From NCBI RefSeq assembly GCF_033118175.1, contig NC_083681.1, positions 18,680,001-18,744,000 on the forward strand: DNA of 64,000 bases. The letters run 5' to 3'. The position numbers and the translations under genes were made by a program. The stretch is from Dama dama (lineage: Eukaryota; Chordata; Mammalia; Artiodactyla; Cervidae). Below, piece by piece: positions 46,620 to 58,869 of the stretch; position 1 is the first letter of the stretch; every line of letters begins with the position of its first letter. Under the pieces are notes generated by a model. The model was given only the letters and a program-made list of their open reading frames with translations, was not told where the DNA came from and made no database searches.

Positions 46620-46830
46620 TTACAGTAACAATATCTGACACTTGATGAGTGCACATTTTTTACCAAGTGCTGTTCTGACAATTTTGTAGTTCTAATTCAT
46701 GTAATCCTCCCAACAATCCTATAAGGTAGGTAATATTTTTTTGCTATTTATAGATAAAGAAACTGAAGCACAAGACATTAAGCAACTTGCCCAATACTAT
46801 ACAGCTAGGAAACAGTAGAACCTGGGGAGC
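46620..46830 (-). repeat. MIR SINE remnant
   Basis: Antisense MIR core: gataaagaaactgaagcaca, acttgcccaatactatacag. Preceded by a TTAGTA-like simple-sequence patch (46560-46615). Confidence 0.6.
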
Positions 46831-47189
46831 AGCCCAAGCAATGTGACTTATAATAACTGTACAGTACCCGAGGTACTGTAGCCCTCTCTTCTTTATCTAT
46901 GGAGGATACATTCCAAGAATCCCAGTGGAAGACTGAAAATGTATATAGTACTGAACCCTACACACGCCATGTTTTTTCCTATACATACATACTCATGATA
47001 AAGCTAATATATACATGAAGGAAGAGATTAACAAACAGTAACTAATAACAGAATAGAGCAATTATAACAATATATTGCAATAAAAGTTGTGTGAATGTGA
47101 GGTCTCAGAATATTTTACAGTACAGATTTAATGTGTTTTCCATCTTAATCTTAACTAAGCATTTATCACACACTGTGGCTGTAACTTTT

Positions 47190-47454
47190 ATTTTATTTTG
47201 CTCTATTTGGGTGCATCGGATCTTAGTTGCAGCATGTGGGATCTTTGTTGCAGCACAGGGACTCTAGTTGTGGGCTCAGAATTTGCTACAAGTGCGCTCT
47301 CCAATTGTGGTGAACAGGTTCTGGCTCAGTAACTGTGGCACATGGGCTTAGTTGCTCTGCAGCATGTGGGATCTTAGTTCCCCAATCAGGGATCAAACAT
47401 ACATTCCCTGCATTGCAAGGCGCATTCTTAATCACTGGACCACCAGGGAAATCC
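47190..47454 (-). mobile_element. CHR-type SINE with 17-bp TSD
   Basis: Antisense CHR SINE ending ccaccagggaaatccc. Perfect 17-bp direct repeat CTGTGGCTGTAACTTTT at 47173-47189 and 47455-47471. Confidence 0.93.
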
Positions 47455-47695
47455 CTGTGGCTGTAACTTTTGCAGTTTGAGGTCCAACAGCAAAACAAAC
47501 ACACATTTCTTTTTCCTTCTTCACAGTTTCACAGAAGATTCATTCTTACCATACATCTTAGCAACTTCAGCAGACAAGTGTTTTTCCTCATTAAACAGAA
47601 AACTTTCACAATTTTAATTAAAGAAAACACCTGATGGCTTCTCTGTGGTGTATCAAACCTGCCAGCATCACTACTCTTGCATTTGTGGGCCATTT

Positions 47696-47755
47696 TTAAT
47701 AATATATAATATATATAATTATAATAATATATAATTTAATAATATATAATATAAT
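47696..47755. repeat. AT-rich low-complexity run
   Basis: Sixty bases of TAATATATAAT-type repeats with almost no G or C. Confidence 0.95.
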
Positions 47756-47990
47756 GGTGACATGAACACAAAAACAGTCGATCTGATAATCGAGATGCCA
47801 CAAGTGACTGATGGGCAGGACAGCAGAACAAAGGGATGAACCAAATCCCAGGTGGATGCAGCAGACAGCACAGGATTTCACCACACTACTCAGAGCAGCA
47901 CACATCAGAACTTATGAACTATTTCTGGAATTTTCCATTTAATGTTTTCAGGCCTCAGTTGACCATGTGTAACTGAAACCAAGGACAACC

Positions 47991-48519
47991 AAAAATAAAC
48001 CAGCATTTATTAGGGACTCAAAATAGCTTTCTTATTATCCTAGCAAGATTGAGGAGACAATAAAAACAACTGTGTCAGGTGTCATACTAAGTGCGTATAT
48101 GTTGTTTCATTTAATCCCATAAAAGCTTTTGTGAGAAAAGGATTACAACTGAATAGGCAAGAAACTGAGTTTCAGCCGTTCTGAGTTTGTACTTTCCCAT
48201 CCTACATATTACTGCTCTGATAATAACAAAAATAAAGTATACAACATTGAGAATTATGATACCATGCAAGGAGATCAACTGATACAAATTACCTTGAATC
48301 TCTAACAATGAGCATTAACACATCCATTTGATGATATGTTCCACAATTAATTATTTTAATAAGGGGTGTTCTAATGAAATTAAGAAAGACATAAAATCTA
48401 TTTATGGTATCCTCCCTCTGCCCTCCAATTTTGATTGGCTGAAAAGAGAAAGTCTGAAACACATATTCAATTCACCTATTCTCTTTGGACACAGGTCAGA
48501 GAAACGAGTCCTACGGCCT
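47991..48519. other. intron 1 interval, no feature recognised
   Basis: AT-rich intronic sequence without a nameable element. Confidence 0.5.
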
Positions 48520-48528
48520 ACAAGGGGG

Positions 48529-48747
48529 AGGTTAAAGTGAAAGTGTTAGTCGCTCAGTCGTGTGTGACTCTTTGCAACCCCATGGACTGTAGCCTACCAG
48601 GCTCCTCTGTCCAAGGGATTCTGCAGGCAAGAACACTGGAGTGGGTTGCCATTCCCTTCTGCAGGGGATCTTCCCCACCCAGGGGTCGAAGCCGGGTCTC
48701 CTGCATTGCAGGCGGATTCCTTACCTGCTGAGCCACTAGCGAAGCGA
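48529..48747 (-). mobile_element. Bov-tA SINE with 9-bp TSD
   Basis: Antisense, low divergence. Direct repeat ACAAGGGGG at 48520-48528 and 48748-48756. Confidence 0.94.
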
Positions 48748-48756
48748 ACAAGGGGG

Positions 48757-49903
48757 CGCTGGAGAAGCTGTGGGCAATATGCAGAGGATGTGGCCTCTAC
48801 CTCTTTGATTCTCCCTCTCCCCAGACTCCTGTGTGAGAATCCCAGAAGGGGCAACGCATGTGAAACACCCTCCAAGGTCAGGAAGAGGAGCTCCAGGATA
48901 GCTGGCAAGTTGGGGACAGGGATGGGGGAAGGGTAAATTCAGAAGGATGGGATTAGTACTGGGTAATTAGTGCACTGCAGTTTCAAGCGTCTAGACGGCT
49001 AGAGTTTTAAAATCCTGTGACAGATGTACAAGAATATCTCTACTCAGCCCAGTCTGGCAAAGGCAAGGAAGAAAACAGACTAACCCTGTTCTCGATGAGC
49101 AATCAAGAAGCCACCACCCATAAAATTGAAATTCCTAATATTGCCTACCCACTGAGGCTGAGGCTGAATATGAAGTTTTGAAGAACTGTTCTTTTTAACC
49201 ATTGGAAAATCTAAATGTACATCCCTTGTGGATTATCAAAACAAAAATACGGATTTCAAAACTTGAGGGTTTTGTTGTTTTGTCTGTTTTGTGTGTTTTA
49301 AATAGTAAGATGTAATCCTCAAATGAAGAAAAGCAACTGGTCTGCATTTAGAAGAATGAAATCAACAGCGACAGCAAAGCTAAGAGACAGGCAGAGAATC
49401 CCACTGTGGTTTGGGTTCCTGGCTCCATCTGCTTCTCTGCTCTCTGTGTGGTTTGGCACTTAAACCCTCCTTGAATTCTGCGAAGTCATAAATTTTCCTT
49501 TTTACCTACAATAGTGGTCAGCTAGATTTCTCTGCTAACAATCAAATTAATACACTATTCAAACACCAACCAGACACCAAAAGAAAACAGGAGTCTAAGC
49601 CTGAAAGTTCCTGAGGACTGGGTCTGGGAGGGGAAGGGAGGTGTAAAGGAGTGAGTCATGATAGTCTTTCAACATTCCACAGGCCTTAAACCAGAAAAAC
49701 TCACTCCCCTCCGGAGTCTGCTTCATTTGCTCCTAATTTATGCCTGCCAGCTCTGAACTACTCTCAGCCTTTTCAACTGGAACTGCCAGCATCAGGCAAG
49801 GAGAAGCAATGAGCATTAGTGGGGAACCTGATACAAGCCCCAACTTTTTAAGCTCTCAGGTGGCATCTTTAAAATCTATGTAAATTGCATTGTGTGTGTG
49901 TTT
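48757..49903. other. intron 1 interval, no feature recognised
   Basis: About 1.15 kb of comparatively GC-balanced, repeat-poor sequence. I see no exon, but this is one of the longer unique-looking stretches of intron 1. Confidence 0.5.
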
Positions 49904-50090
49904 GTGAAAGTCACTCAGTTGGGTCTTTGCGACCCCATGAACTATACAGGCCATGGAATTCTCCAGGCCAGAATACTGGAGTAGGTAGCTTCTCCCTTCT
50001 CCAGGGCATCTTCTTAACCCAGGGATCGAACCCAGGTCTCCCACATTGCAGGCGGATTCTTTACCAGCTGAGCCATAAAAGAAGCCCATA
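49904..50090 (-). mobile_element. Bov-A monomer SINE
   Basis: Antisense; body like the first unit of BOV-A2 (actatacaggccatggaatt) with head near 50087. A short (TG)n run precedes it (49890-49900). Confidence 0.9.
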
Positions 50091-50159
50091 GAGACACCAT
50101 TTGATATAAAAGTAATAGCAAAAGATGGGTATTTCACAGATAATATGAGTATTTCTCAA

Positions 50160-50860
50160 AACTGGAAACAAAGCCAATAAACATACAAAGAGACCCAGCT
50201 TCATTATTGATCAGGGATACACAAATTAAGATACTCTTTTACATTCACTTGATTGTAAAAATCTTAAAGTATGATAACATCAAATGTTAGGATATTTGTT
50301 TCACAGGATTTCTCATATTCAGCTAGTGGGAGTATAAGCTCATATAAACACTTTGGAAAAAGTTTGGCATTTATTTTATAAAGTTGAACAATCACATAAC
50401 CTCTAATCCAGCAATTCCTCTCATAAGTGTATGTGTGTGTGCATGTGTACATATTAAAGAAGCTCTGACAAGTGATCAATAGGAGACAGTAGAAGAATGT
50501 TCCTGAAAGTCCTGTTCACTATTCCAAAACACATAGAAAAAAGCCCAAATGCCCTTCAATGGAATGAGGACATAAAATGTGGTATACTCACAGGAAAGAA
50601 TATTATATGAAGCAAAAGGGACTGATTTGCAGCATCAGGCAACAATACAGTTGAATCTTAGCAATGTGATATGGGGGGTGTAAATAAATCCCAACAGATT
50701 ATTCATAACATACCCTTTTTAAACAGTTTTTTTTTAAGATAATAAAATATAAGTTTTAGAAACATATACAAGTACAAAACTATACCAAAATGAGAGCAAG
50801 GAAATGGTGAAAGAAGGATTTAGGATGGTGATTATCTTTGGTTGGGAAAGAAGGGATAGT
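50160..50860 (+). repeat. old L1 3' region
   Basis: L1-like phrases in order: tttctcaaaactggaaac, ctagtgggagtataagct, ctctaatccagcaattcc, gcccaaatgcccttcaatgg. Diverged, without open frame. Confidence 0.6.
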
Positions 50861-50869
50861 GTGAAATGA

Positions 50870-51385
50870 AATATTTCCTGCCATATCAGCTAGCAAGAAA
50901 TGTCATTGCTATCTGCAATTCCAGCCCTCCAAATGTGAATCTCTGAGTCCTGCCAACAAGTGGCACCACTCTCTACCCAAGGAACTTAAGGAGGCTACAG
51001 TCATCAGCGATTACAGTCCTCCAGTATGAGCTGGTGAGCCATAAGGGAATTCAAGAGAGAAAAGAATACTTTCGTAAAATGCAGGATGCTGGCCCCAGAT
51101 AGCTGAAATGCATAGGAAAGAAAAGACTTCAATAATCCCAGAGTCTTGCATCTTCCCATACACAGAAAGGTGTTAAATTCCTTGATACCTGGTTTCCCTT
51201 ACTTAACAATAATCTTTGATGGTCAGACTGCCTGACCCCTTTGTTGCAAATTTGTATATTGCCTGACTCCCTCTCCTGCCTCCTCAGAGCAGTTTTTCAG
51301 GGCCCCTGAGATGCTGTCTCCTGGGCTAGGAGTCCCAAACCTTCCCACCGAGTGAAATATTCTCTACTTTCAGGATGTGACTAAT
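50870..51385 (+). mobile_element. probable ERV solo LTR
   Basis: The 3' half (ccctctcctgcctcctcaga, tgagatgctgtctcctgggc) is typical R/U5 sequence of bovid class I ERV LTRs. Borders are approximate and no internal viral genes are present. Confidence 0.5.
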
Positions 51386-51739
51386 TTTTTAGTCAACAGT
51401 TTGAAAGAGGTGGATGGAAATTACCATCACAATTCCAGTTTTAGGGCTGGTAGTAGGTATGTAAGAACATATTGCATGCAAAAAAAATTAGTCATTCATG
51501 GGCCAACTATGAAAGCATGTCATGTGCCAGGGATTATGATTAATACACTTCCATGCAACTGGAATCTAAAAAATAAATGATGCTCCAGGAAGAGAATTAT
51601 ATTTATCCTATGACTTTATATTCTCCCTGGCACCCCAAGGGGATACGAACAGCCCAGAGGAAAAATTCTAGGGGGCAAAATTGTCCCGGGCTTGAATTTT
51701 CTGTTTGGTGCCCAGCTCAGAGGAGGCAGGGTCACTACA

Positions 51740-51965
51740 GTGGTAGCAGTCCAGGCGCTGGGACCAGACTGACTTGGAGGAGATGAAACCCAGCTGCTTT
51801 CCTTACTGCTGTGTGACTAATCCCGTTGAGGAATAAGACTTAACCTATCAGTGCCTCAGCTTCCAAATGTGTCTAGGGGACTGGCAATGCCAGCATAACA
51901 CTGCAGAGGATTACTGTAAGGATTACATGAGTTAATCCACATGACGTCCTGGAATAGTGAGGTTG
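51740..51965 (+). repeat. MIR SINE remnant
   Basis: Sense MIR: gctgtgtgactaatccc, cagtgcctcagcttccaaat, gaggattactgtaaggatta. Confidence 0.65.
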
Positions 51966-52074
51966 CTCTAGGTATACTAGGTAAAGTTCACTCAGCAAAG
52001 ATTGACTTTTAACAGTATTTATCTCTGACTTGACACCACAGTGAAAAGTGTAAGAAATATTCTCCTAATGGATA

Positions 52075-52551
52075 TGTTAGGGGAAGCACACTTACTGAAA
52101 CCGCCTACCCTGGCCAGGCACCAGAGTAACCATTTGCATGAGTTATTTTACAACAGGAAGTCCTAGTAAGGAACATGGAACTAATAAGCCACCACCAACC
52201 AGTTCAGCAAAGGTCAAAAGGAGACACCACGTGTCAGACCACTTCCCAGAATCCTTCTCACGGGCATCCGACTTGGTTGACCAATGTGTGCACCACCAGG
52301 AAGGACTCTGAGTCAGAATGGTTGGCCAAAGACAACCGAGAAATTAATCCCATCACCATAAACCCTCAGACTGCAAGTCACATGGCAGAGTGGTTCTCCT
52401 AGGTTCCCTTATCCTACTGCCCTCTGCACTGGCGCCCTTCCCCAGTAAAATCTCGTGCTTTGTCAGCATGTATGTCTCCTTGGACAATTCATTTCCGAGT
52501 GTTAGACAACAGTTCTCTTGGACCCTGGAAGGGATCCCCCTTCCTGCAACT
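52075..52551 (+). mobile_element. solo ERV LTR with 4-bp TSD
   Basis: 477-bp LTR beginning TGTTAGGGG and ending …ctgcaact, where the final base seems mutated from the usual CA. Polyadenylation-like agtaaaatctcgtgctttg at about 52444. The 4-bp duplication GATA at 52071-52074 and 52552-52555 fits class I (gammaretrovirus-like) integration. No viral coding sequence remains. Confidence 0.82.
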
Positions 52552-52660
52552 GATACATGTCTACATATGGCTGAGTAGCTTTGCTATATACCCGAAACTA
52601 TCACAACATTATCAGTCAACTATACTCCATCATAAAATAAAAACTCAAAAAGAAAAAATA
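52552..52660 (+). repeat. ruminant L1 3' end
   Basis: ctatatacccgaaactatca … caactatactccatcataaa followed by an A-rich tail. Confidence 0.7.
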
Positions 52661-54121
52661 TTCTGTAGTCCCCTTTTGCAGAGCACTGCTCTGGGAAGCT
52701 CTAAGTCACATAGCATAGTAATACCAGTCTCAAGCTCTCAGTAGGATTTGCTGGGCTGAAGAAACCAAGTCAATACGTTCCTTAAATACTCTGATTTCCA
52801 AGAAACGACTAGAAAGAATTCTGAGATTCAAAGGTGGTTTTTGATGGAATCTTTCTCTGCATCATTGGCATGAATAACCAAGTTTTCATGACATATGACT
52901 TATCTGATGACTTTAATTAACACAGACCCCTGTAACCATCTAAAAAGAAGTCCCACAATCTGTAGACTTAAAGTTTTTATAATTTATTAAAATAAAAACC
53001 ACTTAAATCTTTATACAGGGCCTATTTATACTTTGACTATGAGCAATTCTAAGAAATGGGTTTTCTAGTTTCTACAGCAGTAATAGGTTAGAAGTCATAA
53101 TCTAGAAAAATGTAGACTTTTAGATATGCTCAATACAGAAAAAAATCATATGTGACAACTATAAGAAAGAAGTCTGAAAAAAATAAGACAAAATATTAAC
53201 TCAAATGGCCTCTTAGCATATTATGACTACTCAGCAGAATAATTTTAATTATCATAATCATCATAATGATGATCCTGAATCATTAAGAAAAGGTACTATT
53301 TTGAATGCACTTTGTTTATTAAAAGGCAAGTAGTCTCATTTGCATTTTAAATATACCATTAAGACTTCTAAATGATGGACTTTTTCCTTGGTAAAATCTC
53401 CAGAATTAGTTGCAAATGGACTCACTAAGTAATTCAGTGGGTTGGCCTAACCAAGACAGTTGTTTGATACAAACCAATTAAATGGTGAAGAACTGTTGCC
53501 CAAAATTATGACAACAGAAGTGAGTAATCCATTACAAAAACAGTGCCCCTTTGATGGGGTTTAAAAGTAAGTCTTAATATTTTTTAAAAAGTGAGTCAAA
53601 AGTTACCTGTAAAATTCACCTGCATGAAATATTTCATTTTCTCCGATGTTCCTCAGTAAATAATAATATAAGGAAGCTTTATAACTTTTTAACAAACTTA
53701 CCAAACTAATGTACAGAAAAGCAGTTACCTTGAGAGGCAATTTGCTTCTTCCATAGCTGTAGCTTGTGAAAACTACTTTTTTATTACAGTATGGTAACGT
53801 AATGAGTTAGGAAACAGGTACAGAAGAGCATAGAGGAAGGGCACCCAACAGAGAGACAGCAAGGAGTCAAGGAAGAAGACTGCCTAACTCAGTGCTGTCT
53901 ACAAAGAGTCTTTAAGCAGCCACGAGGTCAGACAGGAAAGCATTCCAGGAGGGAGGTATAAGTATAAAGACATGGACTATGACGTGTGGCAGCAAGGGCC
54001 TCAGAGGCATGCCGGTGTTGCTGGCCCACGTGAGAGATGGACGTCCTGGGAACTGAGCCTGGAGAGCAAAGCGGGCCAATGGTAGAGAGCCTTACAGTTC
54101 ATGTCAAGAACTCTGAGTTCT
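52661..54121. other. intron 1 interval, no feature recognised
   Basis: About 1.46 kb, AT-rich, no nameable repeat and no exon-like ORF. One of the longest repeat-poor stretches of the intron. Confidence 0.5.
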
Positions 54122-54425
54122 CAAAAAAAGGAAAAATATTGCATGAGTCCACTTATAAAAGGGATCTAGAATAGTCAAATTTGTAGAGACAGAATGTAGA
54201 ATGGTGGTTTCCAGGGGCTGTGGGGAGAAAGGGATGTGGAGTTAGGGTGCAACAGGTTCAGGTTTTCTGTTTGGAATAATTAACAAGTTCTGGAAATGGA
54301 GAGTGGTGATGGATGCACGACATTGTGAATATACGTAATGTCACTGAATTAGACACTTAAAATGGTTAAAATGGCAAACTTTATGTTATACATATTTTAT
54401 CATAATAAAAATCTCTAAAAATATA
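54122..54425 (+). repeat. L1 3' UTR, older family
   Basis: Typical phrases: tagaatggtggtttccaggg, ggtgatggatgcacgacatt, cttaaaatggttaaaatggc. Confidence 0.75.
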
Positions 54426-54857
54426 ATAACTGTGTTCAGGTAAGAAGAAGACAAAGGAGGGAGGAAGGGGTGGGGGAGGAAAGAAGAGGGGGAACAGCGG
54501 CCAGAAGCAGTACCCACAGCCACAGCTTGAGCTCCATTCAGTAACCAGCGGCTCTCAGCCTTGTTTTAACTGCAGAACCCTGTCTTCAAACGTCTTACAC
54601 AAAAGTTCAACTGTAAAACAGGCAAAGCCACAAACCAAGTGGGGGCCAAAGGCCAGCCCAGGAGCCCACCAGCTTCTATTTCCCATCTTGCCCCCATAAT
54701 GGACCCAGAGGAAACTTCAGTGCCCCCTCCAAGAGCTTCCCCAAATTGCAAACCGCTGTGCAAGTAATGGGAGGAAGCCTAAAAGTTTCACCCTCAACAC
54801 GATGCAGTGAGATTTCTGAAATAGTACTGCAAAACAGGTTAGTTTAGAATCAAATGA

Positions 54858-54912
54858 TTCTACAGTCCATGGGGCTGCGAAGAGTCGGACACCACTTGGC
54901 AACTGAACAACA
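54858..54912 (+). mobile_element. Bov-tA 3' terminal fragment
   Basis: Only the last 55 bp of the SINE/BovB-shared tail (tctacagtccatggggctgc … ggcaactgaacaacaa). Confidence 0.8.
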
Positions 54913-55075
54913 ATATGAATCAAATGAAACTATCTCATCTTTGCCTCTCCCTGAGGCAGGAGACAGTTGGGCCACAATTAGGCACTTACAACTGGCCACC
55001 TGTTTATATTTCTTAGAGCAAGAAAAAGATGGGCTTCATGCCAGACACTTACAACCAGTCTCCTGTTTGCTAAGT

Positions 55076-55271
55076 GAGACACATGTCTGACTCTTTGCAA
55101 CCCCATGCACTGTAGCCCCCCAGGCTCCTCTGTCCATGAAATTCTCCAGGCAAGAATACTGGAGTGGGTAGCCATTCCCTTCTCCACGGGCTCTTCCTGA
55201 CACAGGGATCAAACCCGAGTCTCTTGTATCTCCTACAATGGCAGAAGGATTCTTTACCACTGCACTACCCA
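55076..55271 (-). mobile_element. Bov-tA SINE
   Basis: Antisense, slightly enlarged in the head half by an extra tatctcctacaa-type insertion near 55228. Confidence 0.9.
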
Positions 55272-55382
55272 GGTTCAATTCCTGGGCAGGGAATTAAGAT
55301 CTGAGGCCCCTGCTCACAGCTGCCTCTGTGAGATCATCAACAGCAATCTGCCCTCAGGCAAATTACTTACCTGCTATCGAAG

Positions 55383-55588
55383 CGAAGTGAAGTCTCTCAG
55401 TCATGTCCGACTCTTGGCAACCCCATGGACTATAGCCTACCATGCTCCTCCATGCATGGATTTTCCAGGCAAGAGTACTGGAGTGGGTTGCCATTTCCTT
55501 CTCCAGGGAATCTTCCCTACCCAGGGATGGAACCAGGGTCTCCTGCATTGTAGGGAGACGCTTTACCGTCTGCCCACCAGGGAAGTCC
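55383..55588 (-). mobile_element. Bov-tA SINE
   Basis: Antisense, full body, starting gcgaagtgaagtctctcagt. Confidence 0.92.
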
Positions 55589-55644
55589 AACCTGCTATCA
55601 AAGGGACTAAAAAACCTTTTTATAAGGGCTTATGAAATGTTAGT

Positions 55645-55749
55645 TAGAAGCCTATCCCTTCTCCAGCCGATCGTCCCAACCCAAGAATTGAATCAGGGTC
55701 TCCTGCATTGCAGACGGATTCTTTACCAACTGAGCTATAAGGGAAGCTT
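55645..55749 (-). mobile_element. BOV-A2 second monomer
   Basis: Antisense short unit (gaagcctatcccttctccag … accaactgagctataaggg). The preceding Bov-tA and 56 bp of other sequence replace its usual partner. Confidence 0.85.
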
Positions 55750-55867
55750 GAAGGACACTTTATTGGGGATAAAATTCTCATTTGATGGCAGTTATTGGTG
55801 CCCTTCAGTGTTATTTGGCATTACTCTGGTTCCTCTGTAATGAGATGATTCAGGGTAGGTGAAGGCA

Positions 55868-56685
55868 TGAAAATGAAGAGGAACTAATGACAGAAAGTAA
55901 AGAGGAACTAAAAAGCCTCTTTTAGTTGGCTTAAACTAGTTGGCTTAAACCTTTGGAGCCCAAAAAAGAGTCTGACACTGTTTCCTTTAGTTGGCTTAAA
56001 AAGTTGGCTTAAACCTCAACATTCAGAAAACTAAGATCATGGCATCTGGTTCCATCACTTCATGGGAAATAGATTGGGTAACAGGGTCAGACTTTATTTT
56101 GGGGGCTCCAAAATCACTGCAGATGGTGACTGCACCCATGAAATTAAAAGACGCTTACTCCTTGGAAGGAAAGTTATGACCAACCTGGATAGCATAGTAA
56201 AAAGCAGAGACATTACTTTGCCAACAAAGGTCCGCTAGTCAAGGCTATGATTTTTCCAGTGGTCATGTACGGATGTGAGAGTTGGACTGTGAAGAAAGCT
56301 GAGCGCCGAAAAATTGATTCTTTTCAACTGTGGTATTGGAGAAGACTCTTGAGAGTCCCTTGGACTGCAAGGAGATCCAACCAGTCCATCCTAAAGGAGA
56401 TCAGTCCTGGGTTTTCATTGGAAGGACTGATGCTGAAGCTGAAACTCCAGTACTTTGGCCACCTCACGCGAAGAGTTGACTCATTGGAAAAGACCCTGAT
56501 GCTGGGAGGGATTGGGGGCAGGAGAAGGGTACGAGAGAAGATGAGATGGCTGGATGGCATCACCAACTTGATGGGCAGGAGTTTGAGTAAACTCCGGGAG
56601 TTGGTGATGGACATGGAGGCCTGGCGTGCTGCGATTCATGGGGTCGCAAAGAGTCGGACATGACTGAGCAACTGAACTGAACTGA
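55868..56685 (+). mobile_element. BovB LINE, 3' 820 bp with internal rearrangement
   Basis: Sense BovB from the region after the YADD box to the tgaactgaactga tail. Between 55922 and 56015 the phrase agttggcttaaa occurs four times around a 34-bp piece (55952-55985) that is the reverse complement of BovB sequence found just downstream (about 56077-56113). Confidence 0.94.
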
Positions 56686-56689
56686 AGGC

Positions 56690-57845
56690 ATGAATGGAAG
56701 CTATGACAAAAGTGCAAGTAATGATAAAGGTCTAAACTTAAGTAAGACAATAGGGATTGGAGGGGGAGGTGAACTCCAGATACTTTCTGGGATACTTTCT
56801 GGAAGTGCTGTCAAGAAGAGAAATAAGCACTGGCAGCCATCTCATATTCCTGCAAATAAACCTGAAGAAAGGAGCAGAGATAAGCAGGAATAATCTATGG
56901 GCTATTCCTAGAACTGTTGGGGGGTGGGGCGGGGAAGGAGCGGAATATATCCTGGGGCAGAGAACAGCCAGAGGCCACGTGGAAGGCTTTTAAAGTCCAC
57001 CCTTACCTCTTCCCTATGCTGCATTACTGCCCATCCCTGTAACAACTTCCTGCATGCTGAGAAGTTAAAAAGGTTCAGACTTTCTAGCCCGGAGCCATTC
57101 CTCCACCCAGCTCCCTCAAGCTCCTAAGGTAATGAGCTACTTCACCTCTTCAAGTCTAGTAGAAGTGATGAGTTTTAACACTAAGAGTTTAAAATACTAA
57201 ATATAAGAAGTACTGGATATTGGGCAAAATGCATTTTTCTGATTGCTGGGTTAGACAAGGAAAAACTGCAAATCAGAATTTATGTTTGGACAGTTGCCAG
57301 AGGTAGGACTGAAAATCTTAATGAACAAAAGAGCTCTGCCAAAAAAAAAAAAAAAAAAGCTCCAGCCCAAGACCCTCAGAATAAAGATCAATAGCACTCT
57401 AGTCATCCCTTATTCATTCATTCATTTGTGGGATTTGGGGGGGGGGGGTGATCTGAATTTCTGCTGTCAAGGACTTTGTGCATCAGGAATGTAAGATGCA
57501 TACAAATAGCTATCACACAGGGAAGAAAATGAAAATCAATAAGGGAGACACAAAAAAAAGTGTGTTTAGAGAGAGAAGAAATCTCATGTCTAGGAAGCTA
57601 TGAGATATTCCTGGTATTAATAAAATAGAACAGATTTTGAAAATATTAGAACATTAGGGGGAAAAAATACTGCTCATCTTTCTTATGTCTTGCTAAACTA
57701 ATCTGCTGTATAGTCTGTCTTGTTTCAGGGTTGCTATTATCTCCTAAAGCAACACCACACCTTCCTATTACCCAAGAATTGGGGGCTGATGATGAATAGA
57801 ACTAACCCATGAATAGTACCATGAACCAAGCTGTCTGCCACTCCT
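56690..57845. other. intron 1 interval with homopolymer runs
   Basis: No gene or nameable element. Contains an A19-type run at about 57340-57358 and a G12-type run at about 57436-57448. Confidence 0.5.
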
Positions 57846-58010
57846 GTGTAGTCAGCCACTTAATCTCCACAATATCACAACAAAATAGGTACTGCTATCA
57901 TCCCCATTCTACAAGTGAGAAAACTGGGGCACAGAGAAGTTAAATGACTCATCCACAATCAGTCAGCTGGTAAGTGGCACAAACAGAATTTGAGTCTGTG
58001 CTCTTAGACA
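57846..58010 (-). repeat. MIR SINE remnant
   Basis: Antisense MIR: ccattctacaagtgagaaaa, gcacagagaagttaaatgac, cagctggtaagtggcacaaa. Confidence 0.7.
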
Positions 58011-58374
58011 TTACTCTAAGACATGTACTCTTAGACACTGCCTCCCAGCTGAGAACTTCTGGCTAAATTATCAGGCATACCATATATTGCTGGATAATGC
58101 AAGGTGATTTTTGGCCACCTTTCCCCTTTAAGCATATACTGCTATTTAAAACCATTCTTATTTACATGACAAAAAGATATACACCATTACTAATCTAGTT
58201 TTGAAAATGGTATGACTTTTCAAGACATAGTTTTCACAACCTTTTATGAAAAATTCGATTTGTTAATCTGAAAAAGAAAAAAAAAAAAAAATGCCTGTGT
58301 CATAATGAGCCAGTGGCCAGGAGCACTTAAGGTCAGTTTAGGCTGGAGTGGACAGGCATCATTCCTTACAGGTC

Positions 58375-58545
58375 CTTGCATGGCCTTGCGAAATTGGTTT
58401 AGCTTTCTTTGTTTCTCCATCGGCAAAGTAGGGATAACAACAGTGCCATCTCATAAAGTGGTAAGGATTAAATAATATTATCCATAAAAATTCCTAAGCA
58501 CAGTACTTGACTGTGAATGCTCCATGAATGCTGGCTTTCATTATT
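58375..58545 (+). repeat. MIR SINE remnant
   Basis: Sense MIR: tttctttgtttctccatcgg, taaagtggtaaggattaaat, ttcctaagcacagtacttga. Confidence 0.6.
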
Positions 58546-58869
58546 TAAATCCTGAGTTATCTCTATTTCCAGGATACAAGTCGGCCACTGACCACACAAA
58601 TGCTTTCCCCGACCCAGAGTCTCTCCCAATCCCTTAAACACACTTCTATTTTCTACAGAGCATGGTGACAACAGAAACAGCTTCTCTGGACCCTGGACCC
58701 AAAGGTGGCTGCGTCGCCTCTCATCTCAGCCCAAGGAAGGAGCTGGCTCTCGACTACCTCCAGGAGGCACCAGAAAACTCAACCCCGATTTTTCACTTGG
58801 GTGAACTCAACTGTTAGTGGACTAGGCTCCGCAGCAGAGTAATGTGGACACAGGCTCCAGGGAGAGGAG

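Larger units (their letters stand above)
46855..47990. repeat. Tigger/MER2-like DNA transposon remnant
   Basis: The left part (cctatacatacatactcatg; gttgtgtgaatgtgaggtct) and right end (ttttccatttaatgttttca; gttgaccatgtgtaactgaa) match a pogo-type nonautonomous element from memory. A CHR SINE (47190-47454) and an AT-rich run (47696-47755) interrupt it. Confidence 0.5.
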
